Source of the DNA: Zymogenus sp964542895
Lineage (GTDB): Bacteria; Desulfobacterota; Zymogenia; Zymogenales; Zymogenaceae
Assembly (NCBI GenBank): GCA_964542895.1
Contig: CAZIWT010000028.1
Location: forward strand, 1 to 29,354
Direction of reading: 5' to 3'
Length of the DNA: 29,354 nucleotides
A program made the position numbers and the translations under genes. Below the pieces are notes generated by a model. That model was not told the origin of the DNA. It was given only the letters and a program-made list of their open reading frames with translations, and ran no database searches. The number at the start of each line of letters is the position of its first letter. Position 1 is the first letter of the stretch. Shown one piece after another: positions 1-9,200 of the stretch.

Positions 1-1
1 C

Positions 2-145
2 TTCGACCTTGAGAAATTTTTCGTCACCCTTCCCCGGCTCGTCATCGACAGCGGCGAGGTGGACGCAATCCTCTTTTACGGGGTCTTCAGCAGCGCCCAC
101 ATAAAAAAGAAGATGGAAATCCTACGTTTAGTAGGTTTCGCATAA
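2..145 (+). CDS. 3' fragment of an acyl-CoA synthetase (NDP-forming)-like protein
   Basis: The frame is open from the window edge and reads FDLEKFFVTLPRLVIDSGEV, followed by DAILFYGVFSS. This resembles the CoA-ligase part of ADP/NDP-forming acyl-CoA synthetases, which convert acyl-CoA to acid plus ATP; that assignment rests on a short stretch. The GC-rich coding character ends near base 118 (KKKMEI). The last residues (LRLVGFA, then TAA at 143-145) come from AT-rich DNA that is antisense to a rubrerythrin reading frame. The stop codon is therefore probably not the gene's own, and the protein is cut off by the junction described in the findings. Family identity is tentative; the truncation is the firmer observation. 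Confidence 0.45.
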   Translation, partial: FDLEKFFVTLPRLVIDSGEVDAILFYGVFSSAHIKKKMEILRLVGFA

Positions 146-316
146 TAGTTCGAAATAGTTACTTGGATGACTACAGCATGGACATGTGTGAGGTGGTTCT
201 TCTCCTTCATGAACGTATCCACATTTTCTGCATACCCATTTCACTTTTTCTTTTTTCTTGAAAACTGTTTTTGCTTCTACTTGTTCTAGAAGCTTCATAT
301 ATCTCTCTCCGTGATG
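128..316 (-). pseudogene. C-terminal rubrerythrin fragment (rubredoxin-like domain), foreign-looking
   Basis: The minus strand encodes HHGERYMKLLEQVEAKTVFK, then KKEKVKWVCRKCGYVHEGEE and PPHTCPCCSHPSNYFELLC, ending at a TAA at 128-130. This is the C-terminal end of a rubrerythrin: the HHGERY helix end of the diiron domain followed by a rubredoxin-type Fe(Cys)4 site with CxxC pairs (CRKC and CPCC). The N-terminal diiron domain, about 120 residues, is absent. In frame, only about eight unrelated residues lie upstream before a stop at 341-343. Codons are strongly AT-biased (AGA, GAA, AAA, GGA, CCA), unlike every neighbour, and resemble AT-rich Clostridia or methanogens. The piece is roughly the length of one short sequencing read and interrupts both flanking genes, so it may be an assembly chimera rather than a real gene. 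Confidence 0.75.
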
Positions 317-2518
317 ATTCCCCTGATATTTATAGTATTCCTATACAGTGTCAACTTTGAATTCATCTCCATCCTCGAGCTCAAGCTGTCGGACCTCGTT
401 CAGCGCTCTTCCCCGCAAAAGACCGGCACGGTCCCGATTGTAATCGTCGCCGTAGACGATAGAAGCATCGAAGAGGTGGGGCGATGGCCCTGGCCCAGGG
501 ACGAAGTGGCCAAGCTCATTGAAAAGATCTCCAAAGCATCGCCCAAGGTCATAGGCGTAGATATAATCTTCCCGGAGAAGACAAGGACGATGGCCGATTC
601 CCTCAGGGAGGAGATAAAGAAGTCTTTTAACTTGTTTTTCGGAATTGGAGAGGAGCGCCTCGACAGCTTTTTCAGGCTCTTCCTCAAAAGATCCGAAAAC
701 GTCCACCCGGAGGACGATGCCCTGGGCGACGCGATCGCCCGGGCGGGAAACGTAATCCTGGGCTATCACTTCATAACGAACGAGGAGGATCTCACGGAGA
801 TAGGGGGGAAGGCCGAAAAGAGATCCCCAACGCTTCCACGACCCTACGGCGCCGTAAAGGGAAAATCCGAGTACCTCGACAAGATTACGGCGTACGGAGT
901 TCTGGAAGACATCCCGGCCATATCGAAAAATGCCCGCTCAGGCGGCTTCTTTAACGTGGTTATGGACGCGGACGGGACGGTAAGGAGGGTACCAACCGCA
1001 TTTTACTTCGACGGCGATTTCTACCCCTCCCTCTCTATCGAGCTTGCAAGGAGCTACCTGGATATACCCTACGCCGCCCTTATCGTCTCCGATTACGGGA
1101 TCGACGGGGTAAAGCTGGGGAAGACCTTCGTTCCGACCGACGACAACGGGTTCATCCGGCTGAAATACCTGGGCCCCAAGAGGACTTTTCCCTACGTTTC
1201 CGCCGCCGATGTCATCAAGGGGAGGGCCGACATGTCCCATTTTAAGGACGCCGTGGTGCTGATCGGGGTCAGTGCCGTGGGAGTGGGCGACGTCAAGGTA
1301 ACGCCGATGGGGAATATCTACCCCGGTGTGGAGATACACGCCACCGCCGTGGAAAATATCGTCACCGGAAATATCTTCTTCGCCCCCGGCTGGATCGAGG
1401 TCATAAACATCTTTCTAATCATCGTCCTGGGCGTCGCCTTCGGTATCCTACTCTCGAGGATCGGCCCGTTTCTTGGAATATCCTTAACGGCGGCGGCCGC
1501 TCTCGGATACACGCTTTTTTTCAGATACCTCTTCCTCGAAAAGAACGTGGCAGTCACGATGATCTACCCGACGGCGACATTGTTGACCGTCTACATCTCG
1601 GTGACTACAACGAAGTACTTCGCCGAGACCAAGAGGAAGCGCTTTATACAAAGGGCCTTTTCCCACTACCTCTCCCCATTCGTTATCGAGCAGCTGATCG
1701 TGGATCCCGGAAGGCTGACCCTCGGGGGCGAAAAGAAAGAGCTTACGGTGATGTTCACCGACCTTGCCGGATTTTCGATGGTATCGGAAAGATTCCCTCC
1801 CGAGGACGTCGTGGGGATTTTGAACGAGTATTTCACCTCCATGACCGATATAATATTGGCCCACAACGGCACGGTGGACAAGTTCGAGGGGGACGCCGTA
1901 ATGGCCTTTTTCGGTGCGCCCGTCCAGACCCCGGACCACGCCCTCCAGGCGGTCAGGGCGGCTTACGAAATGCAGCTGAAATTGAAGGGACTGTGGGCCA
2001 AGTGGAAGGAGGAAGACAAGCCCGCAATGCCGATGAGGATCGGGATAAACACAGGACCCATGGTCGTCGGGAATATGGGATCGGTCAACAAGATGAACTA
2101 CACCGTGATGGGCGATTCCGTAAACGTTGCGGCGAGGCTCGAGACGGCGGGAAAGCTCTACGGCAGCGACATCTTGATCGGGGACGAGACTAAAAAAGCG
2201 GCCGAGGGGGAGTTTGCGGTAAGGGAGCTCGACCTGGCGAGGGTCCCCGGAAGGGAGACCCCGGTTAAAATCTACGAGATTTTTGGGAAAAGAGACGAGA
2301 TGGATGAGGCGGGCCTGAAAGTGCTCGGACTCTTTAAAGAGGGGAGGGAGCTTTTTGTAAAACGCGATTTCGAGGGCGCCAAGAGGGTCTTCGAGCAGAT
2401 AATCGAGATAGACCCGGACGACAGGCCGTCGAGGCTCTACATCGAGCGGTGCGAAAAATTCACCGCTTCCCCGCCCGGCGACTCGTGGGAGGGGATATCC
2501 GAATTGATCATCAAGTAG
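311..2518 (+). CDS. CHASE2-domain adenylate cyclase with TPR-like tail
   Basis: Membrane sensor enzyme that makes cAMP from ATP. The order is a short hydrophobic start, an extracytoplasmic CHASE2 sensor (about residues 25-350), three membrane segments (about 361-384, 386-405 and 410-435), a class III cyclase domain (about 475-655) and a TPR-like tail (about 675-715). Catalytic residues are complete: metal aspartates Asp484 (FTDLAGF) and Asp528 (FEGDAV), adenine-selecting Lys524 and Asp602 (MGDSVNVAARLE), and transition-state Asn605 and Arg609. This favours adenylate over guanylate cyclase. The start is uncertain: GTG at 311 or ATG at 314 has no Shine-Dalgarno sequence, and the first membrane segment looks short. 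The true N-terminus was probably lost at the rubrerythrin junction. The FecR gene follows after 32 nt, a pairing common in Deltaproteobacteria. Confidence 0.9.
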   Translation: MMIPLIFIVFLYSVNFEFISILELKLSDLVQRSSPQKTGTVPIVIVAVDDRSIEEVGRWPWPRDEVAKLIEKISKASPKVIGVDIIFPEKTRTMADSLREEIKKSFNLFFGIGEERLDSFFRLFLKRSENVHPEDDALGDAIARAGNVILGYHFITNEEDLTEIGGKAEKRSPTLPRPYGAVKGKSEYLDKITAYGVLEDIPAISKNARSGGFFNVVMDADGTVRRVPTAFYFDGDFYPSLSIELARSYLDIPYAALIVSDYGIDGVKLGKTFVPTDDNGFIRLKYLGPKRTFPYVSAADVIKGRADMSHFKDAVVLIGVSAVGVGDVKVTPMGNIYPGVEIHATAVENIVTGNIFFAPGWIEVINIFLIIVLGVAFGILLSRIGPFLGISLTAAAALGYTLFFRYLFLEKNVAVTMIYPTATLLTVYISVTTTKYFAETKRKRFIQRAFSHYLSPFVIEQLIVDPGRLTLGGEKKELTVMFTDLAGFSMVSERFPPEDVVGILNEYFTSMTDIILAHNGTVDKFEGDAVMAFFGAPVQTPDHALQAVRAAYEMQLKLKGLWAKWKEEDKPAMPMRIGINTGPMVVGNMGSVNKMNYTVMGDSVNVAARLETAGKLYGSDILIGDETKKAAEGEFAVRELDLARVPGRETPVKIYEIFGKRDEMDEAGLKVLGLFKEGRELFVKRDFEGAKRVFEQIIEIDPDDRPSRLYIERCEKFTASPPGDSWEGISELIIK

Positions 2519-2550
2519 ACTGTTTTTTTATATTTTAAGGAGGTTAAAAG

Positions 2551-3399
2551 ATGAGTGGGAAAAAAATTGTCATCTTATCGTTCATTTCGATCCTTTTTGC
2601 AGCGCTCATCGCAGCCCCGGCGATCTCCGCAGGGGAGGAGTTGAGCGGGACGATCATAGACGTCAAAAGGGAGTGTTTTTTAACGGAGAAGGGAACCGGC
2701 AACTGGATCAAGGCGGTAAAGGGGATGGCCGTAAACGGCGGCGTTCGGCTTAAGACGGGGGAGGAGTCCTCGATGATCGTAGAGCTGAGTGGTGATATCA
2801 TCAAGCTCGGGCCCATGACCGAGATCGAGCTCTCCGACTTTTCATCAGAGACGGTAACGGGGGATTCCGGAATGGAGGCAAGGAAAACCTCGACGGTCAT
2901 AGGGCTTATTGCGGGAAAGATTTACAGCAAGGTCAAAAAGCTCACCAACGACTCCATATTCGAGATAAAAAGCGACATCTCCATCGCAGGTGCCAGAGGT
3001 ACGGTCTTCTCCGTGGACAGGGTGGGGGAAAACAGTTTCAGCACCGTTGTCGTCCTCTGGGGTATGGTCTCTTTTCAGAGCATCGATCCGAAAACGGGAA
3101 ATCCGATGGGGGGTCCGGTAAACGTGGGGAGAAAAAACACTTCGACGATCGAGTCGGGCGGCCCGGCGGGTCAACCGGGCAAGGCGTCCGGGAAACAGAT
3201 CAGGACCCTCTTCTCCGCTTTTAAAAACATGGAAGATGCCCTGGATTCCTTTAGAGGCGGGGGCAACGGAGACGGCGGTGGCAGCGGCTGTCACTTATCG
3301 ATTCCCAGGATGTACGTCTTGAAGGCGGATGATTCCCCCCAATACATCGAGATCGCCTCGACATTAAAGAGTAAGTCGATTTCAACCAAGGGTATTTAG
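2551..3399 (+). CDS. Secreted FecR-domain protein
   Basis: 282-residue exported protein with a clear signal peptide (residues 1-27, cleavage near AISAGEE). The FecR fold is visible in LKTGEESSMIVELSGD, the following KLGPMTEIEL segment, and GLIAGKIYSKVK leading to IAGARGTVFSVDR. A glycine-rich linker at about residues 234-248 precedes a short tail. A strong AAGGAGG lies 7 nt before the ATG. The FecR domain here has no anti-sigma N-terminus or TonB partner, so this is the stand-alone periplasmic type. Such proteins often sit beside CHASE2 cyclases, and a role as periplasmic partner or ligand-sensing accessory of the upstream cyclase is inferred, not shown. The spacing of 32 nt supports one transcript. 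Confidence 0.85.
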   Translation: MSGKKIVILSFISILFAALIAAPAISAGEELSGTIIDVKRECFLTEKGTGNWIKAVKGMAVNGGVRLKTGEESSMIVELSGDIIKLGPMTEIELSDFSSETVTGDSGMEARKTSTVIGLIAGKIYSKVKKLTNDSIFEIKSDISIAGARGTVFSVDRVGENSFSTVVVLWGMVSFQSIDPKTGNPMGGPVNVGRKNTSTIESGGPAGQPGKASGKQIRTLFSAFKNMEDALDSFRGGGNGDGGGSGCHLSIPRMYVLKADDSPQYIEIASTLKSKSISTKGI

Positions 3400-3629
3400 G
3401 AAAACGGCCCTATCGAAGGCGAGATGGGAAGGGGAGCCTCCGTTCAGCACAGGATTTGACGGGGCGATAAAGGGCCCGGACATCCGCCGGGGGGTGAGGG
3501 AGGGGAGGGGAACCCCATTTAACCGCGCGGTTTTTAAGGGATAAGGATATATTGTATCCTCCTCCCACCTCCCCGCCGCCGCTTTCGGTCAAGGCCCGCC
3601 CCGCACGGCTCCCATCTTGTCGGCGGTCG
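3400..3629. other. Convergent intergenic region
   Basis: The 230 bp between the FecR gene (+) and the lipoprotein gene (-) hold no supportable gene. The only structure I see is the short palindrome AACCGCGCGGTT at 3521-3532, running into a T-run (3531-3535). It could be a weak terminator for the FecR transcript. Both flanking genes end here, so no promoter is expected. Confidence 0.5.
3521..3535 (+). terminator. Possible weak intrinsic terminator after fecR-like gene
   Basis: AACCGCGCGGTT followed by TTT allows only a 4-bp stem (AACC/GGTT) around a GCGC loop. It lies in the expected place, about 120 nt past the FecR stop, but the stem is short. Confidence 0.3.
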
Positions 3630-4247
3630 CTACTTCCCGCCGGGAACGACGTTGACGATGTTGAATATTACCGTCGTGTAATACTCCCCATCAAAATAGA
3701 TATCCCAGATCCACTTTCCCACCGGGTCGCCGGAGGGCTTTAATATCCAGTAGCTTGTAAAGCTGTTGTCTTTAGTCATCGGCGGCAGCATCGAGGTGTA
3801 CTCCGCCCGCTTTTCGTCTACAAATACCTTGTAGTTCTTCCCGGCGATCTCCTCCCAGTGGAGGGGGGCCTCAGGGAAGAACTCCTCCTCGAAGTACTCG
3901 ATCGGCTTTCCGGTCTTGCTCTCGTAGTTGAACCTAACGCCGATGTACGTCCCGGGCACGTAGGGGATCTCCCCCACCTCTTTCACGGTTATCACTCCAC
4001 CTTCTCCCTTTTCTATTATCCCCGCCTTGAAGTTCGTTATCGTGCAGCATTTTAACGTTTTGAAAGGGGCGGCCGGGGGCGTAACGTTTTTGGGGGGTAA
4101 CGTCTCATCAGAGTCCGGCTTTACGTCCTCAGGCCCCGAATCGGATTCTTTTCCGCCACGGTCAAGCTTCTCCATCAGGTCGCATCCTGAAAAGATCAGG
4201 GAGAGCGAGAGCGCAACAACCATTGCAAAGACCAGTCTGTTCTTCAT
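3630..4247 (-). CDS. Lipoprotein, DUF3859-like C-terminal half
   Basis: 205 residues. The N-terminus is a lipoprotein signal ending IFSGC with Cys22 as the likely lipidated residue. A charged, proline-rich linker follows (about 25-60), then a compact domain of beta-type sequence (about 65-205). The ending DPVGKWIWDIYFDGEYY resembles the closing strands of small periplasmic domains such as DUF3859, where a G-x-W motif precedes a DG turn; the match is by eye only. It is the last gene of the minus-strand set that begins with alpha-2-macroglobulin, 118 nt past the peptidase-like gene. I do not recognise a specific function. Confidence 0.7.
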   Translation of the reverse strand: MKNRLVFAMVVALSLSLIFSGCDLMEKLDRGGKESDSGPEDVKPDSDETLPPKNVTPPAAPFKTLKCCTITNFKAGIIEKGEGGVITVKEVGEIPYVPGTYIGVRFNYESKTGKPIEYFEEEFFPEAPLHWEEIAGKNYKVFVDEKRAEYTSMLPPMTKDNSFTSYWILKPSGDPVGKWIWDIYFDGEYYTTVIFNIVNVVPGGK

Positions 4248-4365
4248 GGCTCATTTCCGTGAAAATTTTTTCTTAAATTCGGCCCTGAGAAAGCTAAAAC
4301 CCGCTTTCATCTCAATTAGTACCACGTAACTTTGTCAAAAGACAAGGAGAAAATCGCGCCGTCCC

Positions 4366-5070
4366 CTATCGGCCGCCCGTAAGTAACCTCAATATCTCCT
4401 CCCCCTTTCCCTTGTCGATCATCTCTCTCACCGCCTCGTAGGCGAGGACGTAGCCCCAGCGGTTCTTGTCGATATCACCCCTGTCGAGGAGCAGGGAGTC
4501 TATGTCGCCCGGGCCCGACACCTTGGGCCTTTCGCCCACTGTCCGGGCCTTCAGCCTATCTATCTCGCCGGACAGGTAGACCGCCAATCCTTCGGCCAGC
4601 CAGACGGGCGGCTCGTCGTCTCCCGAAAGCCTCTTTATGAAGACGAGGGCTACCTCGTGCCTTATTACCTCGCTTAAGATCCCCCGGCTTTTCAGGGTCC
4701 GCGCCGGCTGGAGGTAAATCGAGCCCCCTTTAGCACACGACGCCGACCACCAGGGGAGGCCGGTCGTGGAAGTGAAGTCTCCGGTCGTTTTGAAGATTAC
4801 GATGTCGATGGGCCTCCCGTAAAAATCCGCGTCGCCGAAAAGCTCGAAGAGCCCCCGGGAAATGTCGGAGTGGGCCTCCTCCAGATCCTTTTTTAACGCG
4901 CCGAGCTCCGCCGTGGTCAGCGCCTCGGCGAAGTGGAGCGTGAAGTGTTTCGTATGGGCGCTTTTAAATCTCAGCTCTTCCGGAAATCCCGTATTCGTAA
5001 AGAGGAGCAAAACAAAAAAAAAGAGTATTGCCGTAAAAAGCGGCCTCCATTTTTTCATACAAAATCCCAT
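4366..5070 (-). CDS. Peptidase_MA-like exported protein with degenerate HExxH motif
   Basis: 234 residues with a signal peptide. Either ATG 5070 or the second ATG at 5058 (MKKWRP...) could be the start; the second gives the more usual signal peptide. The body resembles the peptidase MA-like gluzincins, with an RHE helix and a downstream WLAEGLAVYLSGE helix. The zinc motif is broken: HExxH is H138-E139-V-A-L142, so the second histidine is leucine, while the third ligand position Glu160 is kept. The protein also stops soon after LLTGGR, where relatives usually continue for a few tens of residues. It is therefore probably a non-catalytic relative or a decaying enzyme. The start lies 4 nt past the transpeptidase stop, so the two are translationally coupled. 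Confidence 0.7.
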   Translation of the reverse strand: MGFCMKKWRPLFTAILFFFVLLLFTNTGFPEELRFKSAHTKHFTLHFAEALTTAELGALKKDLEEAHSDISRGLFELFGDADFYGRPIDIVIFKTTGDFTSTTGLPWWSASCAKGGSIYLQPARTLKSRGILSEVIRHEVALVFIKRLSGDDEPPVWLAEGLAVYLSGEIDRLKARTVGERPKVSGPGDIDSLLLDRGDIDKNRWGYVLAYEAVREMIDKGKGEEILRLLTGGR

Positions 5071-5073
5071 CCT

Positions 5074-6171
5074 CTAATCCCCCCTATCCCCGTCTTCGAT
5101 CCCGAAGTAGACCCTGAACACCTTCCGGGCCACAGGGGCCGCGTCCTCCCCCCCGGTTCCCCTGTAGACAAAGACCAGGACCCCGATCTCCGACCTCTCC
5201 TTTGGGGCGAAACCGAGAAACCAGCCGTGGGTCGCCTTATCCAGGCCCGAAAAACCGCCGGTGCCGGTCTTCCCGATTATCTCGACGCCGTTCTCGATTA
5301 GCCCCCTTCCCGCCCTTACCGCCGTTCCGAACCTGACCGCCTCGAACATCCCCTCCTTTATTATCCCCTCCGAGCGGGAGACTCTGACTCGTCGCACCAG
5401 CTTTGGTGTGAAGTCCGAGAGCCTCGCCTCGTCCGGCGTAAACCCCGGCAGAAAGACACTGCCGCCGTTTATCAGGGGGGAGAGGTAGGTAATCACCTGA
5501 AGGGGGGTCGCGGTTATCAGGTCGGTGTCCCCTATGGCGTAGTTATGGGGCAGGGCGGGATCGGGCGGGAGCAGGACGCCCCCGGACTCTTTTTCGCCGA
5601 AATTTTCGCTATTGGTGAGCTCTATCCCGGTGATCTCGCCGAATCCGAGCTCCTTCAGCCCCTTGTATGTGTGCTCCGCGCCGATCCTCTCCGCCACGTT
5701 GTAGAAGTAGATGTTGCAGGAATAGCAGAGCGCCTTGACCAGGTTCAGCTCCCCGTGTCCCCTGTGGTACCAGCAGCCAAGCTCCTTTCCCGACAGGTTT
5801 ACCGTTCCGGTGCACTTGTAGACCGTCCTTGGTGCGATCAGCTCCCTTTCGAGCCCTGCCCAGACCGTAACCAATTTCACGAGGGAACCGGGGGGATAGG
5901 GTTTTAATATCGACGCGTCCCTCTCGACCACCGCCCTTACCCTTCCGCTCCTCGGATCGGTTACTATGACCGCCCCCTTTACGTCTCCGAGCCCTTCTTC
6001 GGCCGCCAGATAGAGGGCGCGGTCCATCTCGAGGTCGCGCCTTGCACCCCTCCCGCCCTCGCACCCGAAGGAGGAAAGGATTATCAATGTCAAAAAAATG
6101 GGGAGGAGGAACCAACGTCCCCCTCCCCCCCAACTTCGTAACTTCAAGAGAGTTCCACCCCCCATTCTCAC
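5074..6171 (-). CDS. Penicillin-binding transpeptidase-domain protein
   Basis: 365-residue DD-transpeptidase that would cross-link peptidoglycan or bind beta-lactams. All three active-site motifs are present: S96-L-V-K99 (nucleophile), S151-C-N153 and K301-T-G303. The N-terminus has a hydrophobic segment ending SSFGC (Cys37), which could be a lipobox, although Ser at -3 is unusual; otherwise it is a membrane anchor. There is no glycosyltransferase domain, unlike PbpC/PBP1C. It begins 43 nt after the alpha-2-macroglobulin stop. Pairing of bacterial alpha-2-macroglobulin with a peptidoglycan transpeptidase is well known (YfhM with PBP1C in E. coli), so this protein may mend the wall while its partner guards the periplasm. 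GTG 6171 or ATG 6165 is the start. Confidence 0.88.
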   Translation of the reverse strand: MRMGGGTLLKLRSWGGGGRWFLLPIFLTLIILSSFGCEGGRGARRDLEMDRALYLAAEEGLGDVKGAVIVTDPRSGRVRAVVERDASILKPYPPGSLVKLVTVWAGLERELIAPRTVYKCTGTVNLSGKELGCWYHRGHGELNLVKALCYSCNIYFYNVAERIGAEHTYKGLKELGFGEITGIELTNSENFGEKESGGVLLPPDPALPHNYAIGDTDLITATPLQVITYLSPLINGGSVFLPGFTPDEARLSDFTPKLVRRVRVSRSEGIIKEGMFEAVRFGTAVRAGRGLIENGVEIIGKTGTGGFSGLDKATHGWFLGFAPKERSEIGVLVFVYRGTGGEDAAPVARKVFRVYFGIEDGDRGD

Positions 6172-6214
6172 AGAATCTCTACATTAAACTCCATCGACAC
6201 GGGCGGCGGAGCCG

Positions 6215-9200
6215 TCAGCGGGATTCGTTGATGACAAGCTCGCCGCTTCCAGTGCGGCCGGAAAGCTTCGGGTAGTACATCAGGTACGCCTTTGCCGGCA
6301 TCACCTCGAAGACGCCCGGTATCTGTGCCCTCAAGATATACTTGAAGGTGTATTTGTCCTTTCGAAAATTCCTCAGGGAGAGGGCGACCCTCTCGTCCCT
6401 GAACTCCCTTCCCGCATACCACCAGTATCGACTACGCCCGGTGTAGAAGCTGTCGCCGACGACCGTGTAGTTCTTATCGTCCACTATCGCCTCGCAGCCG
6501 GACGGGAAGTAATCCTCGAGGAGGAAGTAATCGTACTTCTTCTCCGCGGAGACGTCAAGCTCGACCAGTATCTCATCTCCGCTCTTGACCGGTCCGGTCA
6601 GAGGCTTCTTGATGTAAATCAGCTTTCCATCCTGGGAAACCTTTTCAAGGATGTAGTACCGCCTCTCTACCTTGAACCCCGAATCGATGGGCTCGATATC
6701 CCCCCTGTCTACGTAATACGTAAATGTCGTGGAGTAGTAGAGTGTCCCCGGGCCCTCCTTTGAAATCTCGATCACGTTCTCCCCCGGCTTGATGTCAGGA
6801 TCTTTTATCGTGATTGCGCTGAACCCGTCAAGGAGGTTCTTTTTGGTTACCCTGAGCTTTTTCAGCTCGCTGCCGTTGAGCTTCAGCGTAAGCTCGTAGT
6901 TCGGATTCATCTCCTCGGTCCTGGAGAGGTAGTCGCTGAAGGCGTAGATAATCTTCCCGGAGGCCTTCGTGGAGCGCCAGTAGTTGCCGGTGCGGTTTAC
7001 TATCAGCCAGCGGATCGCCTTCGTGATGAGGGGATTCTCGAGGTCCCGCCTCGCCATCACCCTTAGCACGTAGGCGGTCGTCTCCAGCTCGTCCGCCTCC
7101 CACTGCCACCAGTAAAAATCCTCTCCTTTGTACCCCCAGTGGACGTAGCCGTTCTCCTCGATCCTCTCCGCCATCAGCATATCGTAGAGCTTCTTCGCCT
7201 TGTCTTCCACCTCCATGTTTTCATAGGAGAGCAGCAGCATCGCCTTCGATATGGCGGTGAGCTTGTCCCTCTTCTCGAACATCTCGTCCAGCCACTCGAG
7301 CTTTAACCTGTCGGTGTGGGAGAGAACGTAGAGGGCGTATACCTTAACGGAGTCCTTCTCTATTTGGGGCAGCTGGGAGATGAGGGAGGCGGTTCCCCGC
7401 CGGATGACGTCTTTATCCACCCTGATGCTTATATTGGTTTCGGGGAGGATCTTCTCCGCCTCTATCAGGCCGTAGAGGACGTAGGCGGTCATGTAGGCGG
7501 TTGTTTCATCGTCTTCGTACCAGCCCCAGCCGTTGTCGCCGTGCTGTCTCTTGTAGAGGACCATAAGCCCGCTGTTGATATATTTCGGGAGGTCCTTCTC
7601 GATACCGGGATAAGAGAGGTCTAATTTATTCAAAACCGATGTTACCATAACGGATGGCAAGAACCTTGCCATTACCTGCTCGTTTCACCCGTATGGGTAG
7701 CCGACCAGATACGGTATGGCGGCTACCATCGTGTTTACCAGCGTTGGTGAGATATCGATTACCAGCTCCGATGAGTTCTTGACCGTATCGGGCGGCCTTT
7801 CAAGGGTAATTTTAACTCTGCCCGGATCTTTGAGTATCTCGCCCATTCGGTTTTCTCGAATCTTCAATCCCTTGGGTAAAACCGGAATTGTAAGCTCCAT
7901 CCCGTCGGAGACCTCGTTTGTCATCGCCTTCGCGGTCAAAACCGCATTCCCAACGTCATTCGCCTTTATCTTCCAATCGATCCGCCTCTCGGAGTTTTTC
8001 GGGACTACATATTCCTGAGGCCCGCCGCCGAAGAGCTTGAGCCCCTTGGCGTCGAAGGTGAACCTTACGTTTTTGTCCTCCGAAAGGTAGTTGTGGGCTA
8101 TGGTCGAGACCAGCATCTCGTCCCCCTGGCGGAAGAAGCGCGGCGCCTCGATCCTGACTATCATGTCCTTTCTGCTGATGACCCTGTGTCTGCCCTCGCC
8201 CACCACCGTATCGGCGGTAATCCCCCTTGACGTGGCCCGCCAGCGGGTGAGGTTGTCGGGAAACTTCATCGTCACCGTCGCCTTGCCGTTGAGGCCGGTC
8301 TTTATGGCGGGGGACCAATACATCGTGTCCTTAAAATCCTTTCTTATCTCAGGCTCCACCATACCCGTATCCCCCTTGAAGTCCGCCAGCGTCGTCTCCT
8401 TCTTATCGAGGGCGGAGAGGAGACCCCTCCTGTGGGAATAGCCGTAGAACCTGAAATAGAGGGACGACGTCGTCTCAACGACGTGGGGTCTCAGCTTGTA
8501 AAAATACTTCTCTATGTTGACAACGCTGTCCGGTGCGATGGCGTATATGGCGGCGTCCACCAGCCCCAGAGAGACCTCCGCCGACACCGGCTTACCCTTG
8601 TGGTCCGTTGTGGTGATGCTGAAGGTCCCCTCCTCCTGCGGCTCGTATGTCTCCTTATCGGACGTTATCTCGACGTTCATAAACTTGTGGGTGGCGGGGA
8701 TTATAACCTTTTTCGTCTTGGTGTAAATCTCGTTGTTGAAGATCATGCTCGCCGTAAGGAAGATGTTCGGTGTGTGTTCGTCTTCTATAGGGATATCGAA
8801 AATCGCCGACCCGCCCTCTATCTTTATAACCTTGGAGTCAATTATGGAGCGGGCCTCCGTAGTCACCAGGACATGGGAGCTGTCTGTGGGGGTGAGGATA
8901 AGGACGTGGGCGACATCTCCCTTGGTGTAGCTGTTCTTGTCCGGCACTATGGTAATCCCCCCCGCCGTCTCTTCGCCGCCGTACCTTTTGCCCCATGTAT
9001 ATGAATAGACGGTGTCCAGGCTCGATGTGGAATTGCCGTAGAGGTCAAAGGCGCTTGCGGCAAAGCTGATCCTCCCCGTATCCTTGACCCTGTAGGTGAA
9101 GATCGCCTCACCGTTCGAATTTGTTACGGCGTTTAATATTTCGGTTGAAGTGACGGTCTTTTCTCTCCTCTTCTTTTCGGTAACGATAAGATTGACCTTG

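Noticed and set aside
4329..4347. Hairpin CTTTGTC-AAAA-GACAAGG as a terminator after the peptidase-like gene
   Set aside because: The stem is short and contains a G-T pair, and no T-run follows on the minus strand.
7685..7687. Genome-wide reassignment of TGA to an amino acid
   Set aside because: TGA terminates the DUF1007 gene, the acyl-CoA dehydrogenase gene and the macroglobulin gene itself at positions where the families normally end.
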